Positions 1 to 7,306 of a DNA stretch of 14,215 nt are shown one piece after another. Numbering within the stretch: the stretch's first letter is position 1; every line of letters begins with the position of its first letter. The notes beneath the pieces are model-generated. The model saw only the letters and a list, made by a program, of their open reading frames with translations, made no database searches and was not told the origin of the DNA. The stretch comes from Dehalococcoidia bacterium (GTDB taxonomy: Bacteria; Chloroflexota; Dehalococcoidia; Tepidiformales; Tepidiformaceae). Both the position numbers and the translations under genes were made by a program. The stretch covers positions 1 through 14,215 of the forward strand of contig JALOAP010000031.1 of the NCBI GenBank assembly GCA_023228745.1, written 5' to 3'.

Positions 1-446
1 GGGGCAAGAGCGTGCTCTCGCAGTCCCCCGTCGCCCCGCTCATCTCGCAACTGGTCCTGTAGCTCCCGAATACGATCGTTTGTCGCGCCCGCGGTCGTCC
101 CGCACAACACCAGCGACTTCACACGGGCCGGCGCCAGGCGTGCGATACCCGCCACTGCCCGCCCACCCATAGACTGCGCCACGATATGCGCGCGCTCGAT
201 GCCGAGCCGCTCCAGGAGTGCGACCGCGTCAGCCCCGAGGACGTATCGCCCGACTGCGTGACTCCCGCGCGACAGGCCCCAGCCTCGCGCATCGAATACC
301 GTGCAGCGGTAGTTCTTCGCGAACACCGGGATCTGTTGCCACCAGGAAAGGTGGTTACCCCCGGCGCCGTGCAGAAAGAGAAGGTCCGGGCCATCGCCGT
401 ACTGTTCGTAGTAAAGGCGTGCGGCATTTGCTTCGATGTAGGGCAT
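1..446 (-). CDS. Alpha/beta-hydrolase, C-terminus cut by window edge
   Basis: The first 148 residues of an alpha/beta-hydrolase fold protein read without a stop to the left edge of the window; a complete member would be about 250-280 residues. Seen: an early strand followed by the oxyanion-hole motif HGAGGN (residues 26-31), the FDARGWG strand/turn (51-57) typical of the family, and a nucleophile elbow A-Q-S-M-G-G with Ser92. The elbow has Ala where the usual GxSxG has its first Gly, which is tolerated in some members. The acid and catalytic His lie beyond the window. The ATG at 446 is chosen because the family N-terminus (a short strand, then LYYEQYGDGPDLLFLHG) begins right there. It is divergent from the LLM oxidoreductase with 95 bp between. 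Substrate unknown: esterase, lactonase or C-C hydrolase are all possible. The fold is sure, the reaction is not. Confidence 0.88.
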   Translation of the reverse strand, partial: MPYIEANAARLYYEQYGDGPDLLFLHGAGGNHLSWWQQIPVFAKNYRCTVFDARGWGLSRGSHAVGRYVLGADAVALLERLGIERAHIVAQSMGGRAVAGIARLAPARVKSLVLCGTTAGATNDRIRELQDQLRDERGDGGLREHALA

Positions 447-541
447 GGCCGGAGTCTACCGGCGCCTCCACCGCAGGAGCTATCGCGGCGGGCCCCATGC
501 AAGCTGCTACAGTGACCGCGACCACTTCCTGGAGCACACAT

Positions 542-1459
542 ATGCGCATTGGTATTGGCGTCGAAACCGGCGCTTCCCTCGACCAAACCCTCGAGAATTT
601 CCGCCGGGCGGAAGCGGACGGCTTTGCCTCTGCCTGGGCCTCCAACATCTTCGGCTACGATGCGATTTCGCTGCTTGCACTCGCGGGACGCGTCACCGAG
701 CGCATCGAACTCGGCACGTTCGTGGTGCCCACCTATCCGCGGCACCCCGTCGCCATAGCACAGCAGGCCCTGACCACATCTGCCGCAGCACCTGGCCGCT
801 TCACGCTCGGTATCGGGTTGAGTCACAAAGTCGTGATCGAAGACATGTTTGGCCTCGACTACTCGAGGCCTGCGCGGCACATGCGCGAGTATCTTTCGGT
901 GCTGAACCCGTTGCTCGCGGGCGAGGCCACCCGGTTCACGGGGGACGAATACAGGGTCGCTGCGCGCTTCGAGGTGCCCGGCGCCCCCAAACCGAGCCTC
1001 GTTATCGCCGCGCTCGGCCCGCAGATGCTGAAGCTTGCCGGGAGCATGGCCGATGGCACGGCGACATGGATGGGCGGCCCCAGGTATCTGCGTGAGACCG
1101 CCATCCCCGCCATCCGCGCGGCTGCCGCTGAGGCCGGCCGCCCTGAGCCACGCATCGTCGCCGGCTTCCCGGTAGCTCTCACCTCAAACGTCGATGCCGC
1201 CCTTGAAGCCGCCGCACACGTGTTCCAGGTCTACGGGCAGCTCCCGTCCTATCGTGCGGTCCTCGATGTGGAAGGCGCGGCCAACCCAGCCGATATCGCC
1301 ATCGTGGGGGGTGAGGACGAGGTTCGCCGCCAGGTGCGCGAGCTGGCCGAAGCGGGTGTTACCGACTTCAACGCCTCGGTGTTCGGCGTCCGCGAAGATC
1401 CCGAAGCTCCCGCCCGAACCCGGGAATTCCTGGCAGAACTCGCTCGGTCCGAGCTATAG
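542..1459 (+). CDS. F420-dependent LLM-class oxidoreductase
   Basis: A 305-residue luciferase-like (LLM) TIM-barrel oxidoreductase. Family knowledge: such enzymes use FMN or, in this compact subgroup, coenzyme F420 to move hydride to or from small organic substrates in the cytoplasm. Seen: N-terminal strand MRIGIGV, the VTERIELGTFVVPTYPRHP segment (51-69), FTLGIGLSHK (87-96) and SRPARHMREYL (108-118). The last two strongly resemble the F420-dependent MSMEG_4879-like subfamily (assignment from memory). The reading frame stays open upstream to 218, but the ATG at 542 is the start: it has GGAG at 531-534 seven bases ahead, and the protein begins exactly at the first barrel strand. The stop at 1457-1459 overlaps the Shine-Dalgarno of the next gene, so the two are probably one transcript. 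Substrate cannot be read from sequence. An FMN-only monooxygenase is the alternative. Confidence 0.9.
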   Translation: MRIGIGVETGASLDQTLENFRRAEADGFASAWASNIFGYDAISLLALAGRVTERIELGTFVVPTYPRHPVAIAQQALTTSAAAPGRFTLGIGLSHKVVIEDMFGLDYSRPARHMREYLSVLNPLLAGEATRFTGDEYRVAARFEVPGAPKPSLVIAALGPQMLKLAGSMADGTATWMGGPRYLRETAIPAIRAAAAEAGRPEPRIVAGFPVALTSNVDAALEAAAHVFQVYGQLPSYRAVLDVEGAANPADIAIVGGEDEVRRQVRELAEAGVTDFNASVFGVREDPEAPARTREFLAELARSEL

Positions 1460-1469
1460 GAGGAAGGCA

Positions 1470-1889
1470 ATGTCCGAAGACCGTCGATCGTTTGGCGAAC
1501 GCCTCACGTACTGGTGGCACGAGAGCCTCGTCCGCCACGTACGAATCGAGAAAGAGACGAAGACCGCCCTCAACCTGCCCTTGCTGGTCGTCATCGTTGC
1601 AGCAGTTGTGGCCCCCTGGCTCGCTGCCGGCGCCGTCATCGTCGCGCTGGTCATGGGCTACCACATCCGCATGTCACGCGAGCAGGAAACCTCCGGGTCT
1701 CAACCGGCGGCTGAAGGCGAGGTGACGACCGCCCCGGAATGGGACCTCACCACGGCCGACGCCCCGGCGCCACCGCCCGCCCCTCCAGCACCCCCGGCCG
1801 CGGAGAGCCCGCCGTCAGAGTCCAACATCGTTGCCGGCGCGGACGTCTCGCCCGGCCAGCCCGAGGAGCCACCGGCCCCGCAGGGCTAA
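1470..1889 (+). CDS. Small DUF4342-like membrane protein with Pro/Ala-rich tail
   Basis: A 139-residue protein with a perfect AGGAGG at 1458-1463, six bases before the ATG and overlapping the previous gene's TAG. Seen: a short soluble N-terminus (YWWHESLVRHVRIEKE), then LNLPLLVVIVAAVVAPWLAA and AVIVALVMGYHIRM forming one or two hydrophobic segments (about 37-68). A low-complexity acidic, Pro/Ala-rich tail follows, with a PAPPPAPPAPP run (about 91-101). The pattern of a basic strand, an L-x-LP-L hydrophobic hairpin and a short end resembles DUF4342, a small domain of unknown function. This is recognition by pattern, not proof. The tail would be disordered and could be a flexible linker or interaction surface. 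Function unknown. Co-expression with the preceding oxidoreductase is likely from the 10-nt spacing. Confidence 0.78.
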   Translation: MSEDRRSFGERLTYWWHESLVRHVRIEKETKTALNLPLLVVIVAAVVAPWLAAGAVIVALVMGYHIRMSREQETSGSQPAAEGEVTTAPEWDLTTADAPAPPPAPPAPPAAESPPSESNIVAGADVSPGQPEEPPAPQG

Positions 1890-1903
1890 CTCCTGGATGA
1901 GTG

Positions 1904-1944
1904 CGAAGGGGGCGAACCGTCGGCCAAGCCCCCTTCGTTCTTCC
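1904..1944 (+). terminator. Strong hairpin terminator between convergent genes
   Basis: A perfect 10-bp stem, cgaagggggc (1904-1913) with gcccccttcg (1928-1937), closes a 14-nt loop. On the plus strand it is followed by the pyrimidine run ttcttcc. It starts 15 nt after the stop of the DUF4342-like gene, so it fits an intrinsic terminator of the plus-strand unit. On the minus strand, after the LLM monooxygenase stop at 1961, the same stem forms but lacks a T tract, so termination in that direction would be weaker. Confidence 0.75.
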
Positions 1945-1960
1945 CCAGCGATCGGGCGCG

Positions 1961-3154
1961 TTACTCGCTCCGCCCGCGCTGCATGCGTTGCACCATCTCG
2001 TCCGGCAGGGCGACGCCTGCGTCCACGAAGGCCTTCCCCACGGCCGCGGCCGCAGGGGCGAAGATCGTTGTCTTGTGGTCCGCCACCCACTGCCAGTTGT
2101 CCTGCTTCCGCTGGAACTGGCCCTGGAAGCGCGGCATCACGTAGCGCGCCATCAGTTCGTAGCTGCGCCAGGTCTTCTCCCGGCTCGTCCATTCGTGGGC
2201 CAGTCCCAGGAAGCAACCGAAGCCGCCGGAAAGCTCGAACAGGCGCTCGATCGCCTCGATCGCGTCGTCTGGTGTGCCGACGATCACCTCGCCACGTTCC
2301 GCCGCCTGTTCGATTGAGTTCCCATCCGGGTTCGGCTGGGTACCCAGCGCACCTTCGTAGTACGTGCGGTAGAAGTGTTCCCGCCCTTCGCCCACATCCC
2401 GCATCGCTTCCGCCTTCGAATCTGCGAGATGGAACGGCAGGAGCAGGCGCCAGTCATCGCGGCTCACGCTCTTCCCGTGCTCCGCCGCAGCTTCCTCCGC
2501 CCACTGCCAGGCGCGCGGAAGCGAAACGAGGCCCCCCGGCCGTGACGTACTCACTGAGAGAATCCCGGCGCCGTGCTTGCCCGCTACCGTCGGCCCTGCA
2601 GGCGAAAACGTGCTCGCGACGGCTACCGGCATATGCGGGTAGGTGTACGGTGCGAGCTGCAGCCGGGCGTCCTGCACCTTGAACCAGTCGGTCTCCATGC
2701 TCACGACTTCGCCCCGGAACAGCGCCATGATCGCCGTGAGTGATTCGTCCATCCGCGTCCGCTGTGTGAGTGCGTCGATTCCGAGCTGATACGCATCCGA
2801 TGTCAGTGCGCCGGGACCGACACCGAACATCGCCCGGCCTCGCGTCATGTGGTCGAGTTGCACCATCCGGTCGGCAAGGATCAATGGGTGGTGGTATGGG
2901 AGGCTGCTGACTCCGGTGCCCAGCTTGATGTGCTTCGTGCGCTGTGCAGACGCCGCAATCATCAGTTCCGGGCTGGCGATCGTCTCCCAGCCCGCACTGT
3001 GATGCTCGCCGAACCAGGCCTCGTCGTATCCCAGTCGGTCCAGGTGGTCGACCAGTTCCAGGTCCCGCTCCAGCGAGAGAGTTGGGTTCTCCTCTGTGCG
3101 GTGAAACGGAGCCATGAAGATGCCGAACCGCAAGCGCGGCGGACGATAGGTCAT
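1961..3154 (-). CDS. LLM-class flavin monooxygenase (limonene monooxygenase/luciferase-like)
   Basis: A 397-residue luciferase-like monooxygenase, the length of full-size two-component flavin monooxygenases. Family knowledge: these take reduced FMN from a separate reductase and insert one oxygen atom into a small, often terpene or alkane, substrate. Seen: RFGIFMAPFHRT (9-20), the EHHSAGWE motif (50-57) shared by limonene 1,2-monooxygenase and luciferase-type enzymes, LGTGVSSLPYHHPLILADRM (78-97), and the DHMTRGRAMFGVGPGAL segment (101-117) that lines the flavin phosphate site. The ATG at 3154 is preceded by a GGGGGA ribosome site on the minus strand and starts at the family N-terminus. It stands alone: divergent from the polyketide synthase and convergent with the small membrane gene, with no flavin reductase beside it. 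Substrate unknown; a limonene-like terpenoid is a guess. Confidence 0.9.
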   Translation of the reverse strand: MTYRPPRLRFGIFMAPFHRTEENPTLSLERDLELVDHLDRLGYDEAWFGEHHSAGWETIASPELMIAASAQRTKHIKLGTGVSSLPYHHPLILADRMVQLDHMTRGRAMFGVGPGALTSDAYQLGIDALTQRTRMDESLTAIMALFRGEVVSMETDWFKVQDARLQLAPYTYPHMPVAVASTFSPAGPTVAGKHGAGILSVSTSRPGGLVSLPRAWQWAEEAAAEHGKSVSRDDWRLLLPFHLADSKAEAMRDVGEGREHFYRTYYEGALGTQPNPDGNSIEQAAERGEVIVGTPDDAIEAIERLFELSGGFGCFLGLAHEWTSREKTWRSYELMARYVMPRFQGQFQRKQDNWQWVADHKTTIFAPAAAAVGKAFVDAGVALPDEMVQRMQRGRSE

Positions 3155-3282
3155 TTTGTGTTCCCCCTAATCCCCAATGCTTCGCGCGAGGCTAAGGGAT
3201 CGCTCCGCGAAACGCTACTTCCGCCTGCCCGGCGTTCACATCTCCTGATGCGGTTCTGCAATGCCGTGTTGTTCCTCCCGTG

Positions 3283-3311
3283 TCGAATTCCCGTGGGCCC
3301 GCCCATATGCT
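3283..3311 (+). promoter_or_regulatory. Weak promoter candidate for the polyketide synthase
   Basis: TATGCT at 3306-3311 matches four of six -10 positions and lies 17 nt after TCGAAT (3283-3288), a poor -35. A transcript starting near 3318 would leave a leader of about 25 nt before the ATG at 3343 and would exclude the earlier in-frame ATGs at 3280 and 3307. The -35 is weak, so this is only a candidate in the 188-bp divergent region. Confidence 0.25.
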
Positions 3312-3342
3312 GTCGGCGCGTTGGGGGGCGCACCCTGGTCCC

Positions 3343-4413
3343 ATGGAGCATGTTCGTATTTCGCGCGTCGCTGTCGCGCACCCGCGACACCGCATATCTC
3401 AGGACGACGCTGCCGGCCGGATTGCCGAAGTGCTCGCGCGCTCCCGGTTCCCCATGGCCGGCCGAAGGCTCGCGCGGCTTACCGGCGTCGAACGGCGCGT
3501 GAAGGCCCTCGCCCGCGGCTCGCACATTGCATGCCGCGCCCTGGTCCTCCCCCCGGCGGACCTCGAACGCCTGGGCTCCATCCAGGAGCGAAACGATATC
3601 TACCAACAGCATGCGGTTCGCCTCGCGAGCCACGCTGCAACCGGCCTCGAACCCGACCCTGCGAAGCTCCGCGCGCTCGTCACCTCGTCCTGTACCGGCT
3701 ATTCCGTCCCGGGCTGGGGCGGATCGCTCGTCGAGCAGCTCGGCCTCCGCTGCGACACCATGCTCCTGCCGATCACCGAGGCAGGCTGCGCAGGCGGCCT
3801 TGTTGCTTTAGCCCGCACTACCGACTTCCTGCGATCGCATCCCGGGGGAGCACTTGTGGTTGCCTGCGAACTCTGCTCCCTTGCCTTCCAGCCCGACGCC
3901 ACCGAAGGCAATCTCACCGCTTCGCTGATCTTCGGCGATGGTGCGGGCGCCGCCCTGCTGGAAACGGGCACGGGGCCCGCGCTTGAGGTCATCGACAGCG
4001 CCAGCATGCTCATCCCGCGGTCCCGGGAAGTGCTCGGCTTCGCGCTCACCGACACCGGCTTCTACCCCATCCTCGATCGCCGCCTTGTCGACCTGCTCCC
4101 GGCCGCTACCGGACATGCTGCCGCCGCGCTGCTGGCGCGGCATGGACTGACGCTCGAAGATGTTGGCGCGTGGCTCGTGCATCCGGGGGGCGCGCGAATC
4201 CTGGAGCGGCTGGCCGCGCACCTTCGTCTCGGCGAAGGTGCGCTGCGCTGGTCGTGGGATTCCCTGCGCGAGGCGGGCAATACCTCCTCCGCCGCGATCT
4301 TCGATGTCTTGCGCCGCTACCTTGCCGAGCCGCGTCCGCAGGAGTGGGCACTGGTTATCGGCTTCGGCCCGGGCGTGTCGGTCGAGCTACTGTTGGTGCG
4401 GCGGTCGTGCTGA
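3343..4413 (+). CDS. Type III polyketide synthase (alkylpyrone/alkylresorcinol type)
   Basis: A 356-residue chalcone/stilbene synthase superfamily protein, the normal length of bacterial type III polyketide synthases. Seen: all three catalytic residues in context, Cys149 (TEAGCAGG), His280 (LVHPGG) and Asn313 (REAGNTSSA). The His-Asn spacing of 33 equals that in plant chalcone synthase. Also seen are SSCTGYSVPG (115-124) and the C-terminal GFGPGVSVE (340-348). Family knowledge: the Cys carries a fatty-acyl starter that is extended by malonyl-CoA and cyclised to an alkylpyrone or alkylresorcinol. The absence of a full KASIII context and the partner methyltransferase favour this over FabH. Start: in-frame ATGs exist at 3280 and 3307, but the family N-terminus (RISRVAVAHPRHRISQ) begins just after the ATG at 3343; its ribosome site is weak. 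It overlaps the next gene by 7 nt. Product unknown. Confidence 0.9.
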   Translation: MEHVRISRVAVAHPRHRISQDDAAGRIAEVLARSRFPMAGRRLARLTGVERRVKALARGSHIACRALVLPPADLERLGSIQERNDIYQQHAVRLASHAATGLEPDPAKLRALVTSSCTGYSVPGWGGSLVEQLGLRCDTMLLPITEAGCAGGLVALARTTDFLRSHPGGALVVACELCSLAFQPDATEGNLTASLIFGDGAGAALLETGTGPALEVIDSASMLIPRSREVLGFALTDTGFYPILDRRLVDLLPAATGHAAAALLARHGLTLEDVGAWLVHPGGARILERLAAHLRLGEGALRWSWDSLREAGNTSSAAIFDVLRRYLAEPRPQEWALVIGFGPGVSVELLLVRRSC

Positions 4414-4946
4414 TCCGTCTCGCCGTTTGCGGGGCGATGGCCGCCGTGCGCCTCGTCGAACTCGCCTACTCACGCCGCAACATCCGCTCGGCGGCCACCA
4501 GCCGCGAAGGCGCCTGGAGCCGACGAACGTATCCGCTCATCATCGCCATCCATGGGATTGTGATAGCCGGGACGCTGCTCCGTGGCAGGGAGAAGCCGAA
4601 GTGGCCCTGGCTATTGCTGCTTGCCGCCGCGCAGCCAGTCCGCGCCTGGGTGCTGTTCTCGCTGGGACCCCGCTGGAACGCCCGTGCCGCCGTTGCCTCG
4701 GACATGGCCATCGAAACCGGTGGGCCCTACCGCTACCTCCGTCACCCGAACTACGCCGTGGTCGCGGTCGAGCTCTTCGCGCTCCCGATGGCGTTCGGGC
4801 TCGAACGGCTCGCCACGCTGGCAAGCTTCGCGAATGGCCTGCTGCTCGCCGTTCGCATCCGCGATGAAGAGCGGCTCCTTCGCCAACTCCCCGGCTACGA
4901 GGAGCACTTTCGCGACAAGGCCCGCTTCGTCCCCGGCCTCTTCTAG
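4407..4946 (+). CDS. Isoprenylcysteine carboxyl methyltransferase (ICMT)-family membrane methyltransferase
   Basis: A 179-residue integral membrane methyltransferase. Seen: four to five hydrophobic segments (about 1-20, 42-58, 66-84, 117-131, 133-150), the SAM-binding signature GPYRYLRHPNY (106-116), and the R-x-R-DEERLL run (150-158) with paired acidic residues conserved in ICMT/PEMT-like enzymes. Family knowledge: bacterial homologues next to type III polyketide synthases (SrsB of Streptomyces griseus, BpsB of Bacillus subtilis) O-methylate alkylresorcinols or alkylpyrones rather than isoprenylated proteins. The GTG at 4407 is chosen because it precedes the first helix and overlaps the synthase stop (GTGCTGA), giving translational coupling; starting at the ATG at 4437 would clip the first helix. 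The likely job is methylation of the synthase product in the membrane. The function of the pair is a firm inference; the exact product is not. Confidence 0.88.
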   Translation: MLIRLAVCGAMAAVRLVELAYSRRNIRSAATSREGAWSRRTYPLIIAIHGIVIAGTLLRGREKPKWPWLLLLAAAQPVRAWVLFSLGPRWNARAAVASDMAIETGGPYRYLRHPNYAVVAVELFALPMAFGLERLATLASFANGLLLAVRIRDEERLLRQLPGYEEHFRDKARFVPGLF

Positions 4947-4989
4947 CAGGCGTGAAACCGCTCTTGAACGTGCGTGTGCCAGTCCTGCA

Positions 4990-6411
4990 TCAGCCCTTCA
5001 CGCATACCTTCGGACGTAACACGGCCACACGCCGGGCGAGCCCGGCATGTTCCGTAGCGCGGGCAACGGAGTCGACATCCTTGTATGCATCCGGGGCCTC
5101 TTCGGCGACACCTCGCATGGATTTCGTGCGAATGATGATGCCAGCTTCCCGGAGCTCGTCGACCAGCTGTCTGCCGCGCCACCGTTTCAGCGCCGCACGA
5201 CGGCTGACCGAGCGGCCTGCACCATGGGACGCCGACGAGAAGGCACGTTCTTCGCTCTCCGGAGTGCCGGCAAGGAGGTACGATCCAGTCCCCATGCTCC
5301 CGCCGATCACCACCGGCTGGCCCGTCGCCCGGTATGGAACCGGAAGCGCCGGGTGGCCCGGCCCCAACGCCCTTGTCGCACCCTTTCGGTGGATGTAAAG
5401 CGTGCGCTCGATCCCACCGACGACGTGAACTTCGCGCTTGCAGGTGTTGTGCGAGACGTCGTAGAGCGTCTCGATCGTGGCCCCGGGGAAGGTCCTGGCG
5501 AAGACCTCGCGAGTGAGATGCGTAAGGATCTGGCGGTTCGCGAGCGCGCAGTTCACGCCCGCCGCCATAGCACCAAGGTACTCCTGGCCCTCCTTGGACT
5601 CGATCGGGGCACACGCGAGTTCACGGTCAGGAAGCGTAATCCCGAGACGCGATGCCGCTTTGGCCATGGACAGCAGGTAGTCACTGCCGATCTGGTGCCC
5701 AAGGCCACGCGATCCGCAGTGAATCGCGATACACACCTGGCCCTCGCGCACCTCCCAGGCATCGGCCGTTGCACGGTCGAATACCCGGTCGACCATCTGC
5801 ACTTCGAGGTAGTGATTCCCGGAACCGAGGGTGCCCATCTGACCCCGCTGACGGCGCTTGGCCATGTCGGACACGAACTCCGGCTTTGCCCCCGGCATTG
5901 TGCCGGTTTCTTCTACGTACTCAAGGTCCTCCGCAGTCCCGAATCCACGATCGAGGGCCCAGCGTGCGCCGCCGCGTAGCATCTCATCGAGCTCATCGTC
6001 GCTGAGACGCACCTCCCCCTCTTCACCCACTCCCGCGGGGATGTGCTGGAAGAGCTCTCCGGAGAGCGACCATGCCGAGGCCTCGATGTCCTTCCAGCGG
6101 AGGTTCGTGCGGAGGAAACGGATGCCACACGAGATGTCGTAACCCACGCCGCCAGCGGAGACAATCCCGCCCTGCGCGGGATCGAACGCAGCCACACCTC
6201 CAATCGGGAACCCGTACCCCCAGTGCGCATCGGGCATGGTCATCGCCGGGCCTACTCGGCCTGGAAGCTGCGAGACGTTGGTGATCTGTTCGAGGACTTT
6301 GTCGTCCATCGACTCGAGCAGGTCACGGCTGCCGTAGAGGAGCACGTTGTCCGCGCCCGCCTCGGTCGTCCAGCGGCTCGAATCAAGCTGCTTGAGCTTC
6401 GTCATGTCCAT
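4990..6411 (-). CDS. rtcB: RNA-splicing ligase RtcB
   Basis: A 473-residue RtcB. Family knowledge: a Mn(2+)- and GTP-dependent ligase that joins RNA 2',3'-cyclic phosphate or 3'-phosphate ends to 5'-OH ends, in tRNA splicing or RNA repair. Seen: metal ligands Asp92 and Cys95 (GGVGYDISCG), His200 (GSGNH), His231 (IHCGSRGLGHQ), His321 (DVSHN), and the guanylylated histidine His396 in SASHGAGR. It has the full length seen in archaeal and metazoan enzymes, and no intein. Start at ATG 6411 with AGGAGG at 6416-6421 and a 5-nt spacer; a second ATG two codons in (6405) is possible. The stop of archease is only 9 nt upstream and supplies part of the ribosome site, so the two genes form an operon. It converges on the methyltransferase with 43 nt between and no clear terminator. 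All active-site residues are present. Confidence 0.97.
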   Translation of the reverse strand: MDMTKLKQLDSSRWTTEAGADNVLLYGSRDLLESMDDKVLEQITNVSQLPGRVGPAMTMPDAHWGYGFPIGGVAAFDPAQGGIVSAGGVGYDISCGIRFLRTNLRWKDIEASAWSLSGELFQHIPAGVGEEGEVRLSDDELDEMLRGGARWALDRGFGTAEDLEYVEETGTMPGAKPEFVSDMAKRRQRGQMGTLGSGNHYLEVQMVDRVFDRATADAWEVREGQVCIAIHCGSRGLGHQIGSDYLLSMAKAASRLGITLPDRELACAPIESKEGQEYLGAMAAGVNCALANRQILTHLTREVFARTFPGATIETLYDVSHNTCKREVHVVGGIERTLYIHRKGATRALGPGHPALPVPYRATGQPVVIGGSMGTGSYLLAGTPESEERAFSSASHGAGRSVSRRAALKRWRGRQLVDELREAGIIIRTKSMRGVAEEAPDAYKDVDSVARATEHAGLARRVAVLRPKVCVKG

Positions 6412-6420
6412 GCTGTCCTC

Positions 6421-6849
6421 CTAGACATCGACAACGCAGCGCGCCTCCCACTGGTCGTCGACCTGTGCAAGGGAAAGCCCCGTCAACGTCGCGCCCTTTA
6501 CCTCCACGCCCTGTTCGAGGGCGTTGTCCCACGGCTCACCTTCGGCCTCGCCGGTCCATCGAGACCCGTTGTGTCGCAGGGAGAACGTGGTGGGGAAGAT
6601 ATGTTGGGTGCGACATTCGGCAAGGACCCCGTTGAGCCACGTCACGAACGCGAATTCGGGATCCTCCTCCTCGAATGCGACCTCTACCTTCTTCGTGGGC
6701 TCGGGGCCTGAAGGCAGCGCCATCAGCAGGAACATGGCGCGGGCCGCTTCCTCCATCGCCTGTTCCGGCGTCGCGCCCCTGCCGATGACGCCGATATCGG
6801 CGTCGTGCTCAAAGTAGTCGAACTTCTCGGACGCTGGCTCGCTTCCCAT
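6421..6849 (-). CDS. Archease (RtcB activating protein)
   Basis: A 142-residue archease, the normal length. Family knowledge: archease binds Ca/Mg ions and speeds RtcB guanylylation, allowing multiple turnover. Seen: FEHDADIGVIGRG (13-25), matching the HTADIGI motif with metal-ligand Asp18; MEEAARAMFLLM (32-43); the FVTWLNGVL helix (68-76); and the C-terminal VKGAT...CVVDV with Asp141. The usual KAVTYH is here KGATLT, so its conserved His is absent. The frame stays open another 144 codons upstream (to 7281), but homology begins right after the ATG at 6849, so that start is used. The ribosome site is weak (GGAAGGGG, about 10-12 nt ahead). It sits directly before rtcB and is almost certainly co-transcribed with it. 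Confidence 0.94.
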   Translation of the reverse strand: MGSEPASEKFDYFEHDADIGVIGRGATPEQAMEEAARAMFLLMALPSGPEPTKKVEVAFEEEDPEFAFVTWLNGVLAECRTQHIFPTTFSLRHNGSRWTGEAEGEPWDNALEQGVEVKGATLTGLSLAQVDDQWEARCVVDV

Positions 6850-7306
6850 GTGCTGATTGCCCCTTCCACTCTTCGGCTTGGTGCGTCCGGCGCTCAGCCC
6901 CGCAGCCGAGAGCACTGCGGCCCTGCCGGACGCCTTCCGCAAACTCCACACGGCTGGCATCCCACCCCGACGCTGCGGCCCCGGCACCCCATCGGCCCCG
7001 GGCTCCTCGGCGTAGCCGCGGAAGAGAACCGTCCACACTGGAGCATGTCGAGGGTCGCAGGAGGTGCACAGGCATTCCATACGCATCGTCGTCGTGTGCC
7101 GCTGCCCGGGTGTCTTCTCCCCCGTGCGGTCGCCAGTCCTGCGGCTTCGGAGCCGGTGGTCGCCCTTTGACCATTCCACCCGGCAGCCTCGAAGCCCTAC
7201 CCAACCCACTATGCCATGCTGAGAGCGCGCGTGTAGGTCCGCACGGTAAGAGTCTGCGGCCTGCCTGCCCTTCGCCTGCACGCAGGTCTTCGCAGGGAGG
7301 ATGGAA
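6850..7306. other. Non-coding or unassigned region, 457 bp
   Basis: Divergent region between archease (minus) and the nitroreductase (plus), much longer than the other gaps. The minus-strand archease frame is open through it to 7281 and gives a Cys-poor extension containing an MECLCTSC stretch (ATG at 7080). A neighbouring minus frame holds a Cys-dense stretch ending GCQPCGVCGRRP near 6930-6960. Neither has a ribosome site or recognisable fold. A small 6-bp stem, ccgcag (6900-6905) with ctgcgg (6915-6920), and another, ccgca/tgcgg, around 7237-7258 are present. I see no tRNA, no recognised RNA family and no consensus promoter. Promoters of both flanking transcripts must lie here. Confidence 0.4.
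7294..7300 (+). promoter_or_regulatory. Shine-Dalgarno site deciding the nitroreductase start
   Basis: AGGGAGG at 7294-7300 abuts an in-frame ATG at 7301 with no spacer, which cannot work as its ribosome site. It sits six bases before an in-frame GTG at 7307, the normal distance, so GTG 7307 is favoured. Confidence 0.6.

Noticed and set aside
1831..2682. 283-codon plus-strand frame
   Set aside because: It is antisense to the LLM monooxygenase, made of Arg/Pro/Ser-rich shadow sequence, and runs through the terminator hairpin.
3280..3342. Earlier ATGs at 3280 and 3307 for the polyketide synthase
   Set aside because: The added residues do not resemble the family N-terminus, and a -10-like TATGCT overlaps 3306-3311.
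4947..4989. Terminator between the methyltransferase and rtcB
   Set aside because: I looked for a stem in the 43-nt convergent gap and found none with a convincing length.
7230..7262. Sequence resembling an RNase P RNA fragment (gcacggtaagag within a small stem)
   Set aside because: The universal RNase P core elements such as GAGGAAAGTCC and ACAGAAA are absent from the whole region, so the match is short and chance-like.
6850..7281. N-terminal extension of archease by 144 codons
   Set aside because: Archease homology starts right after the ATG at 6849 and the family is about 140 residues; the extension has no ribosome site at 7281 and no recognisable domain.
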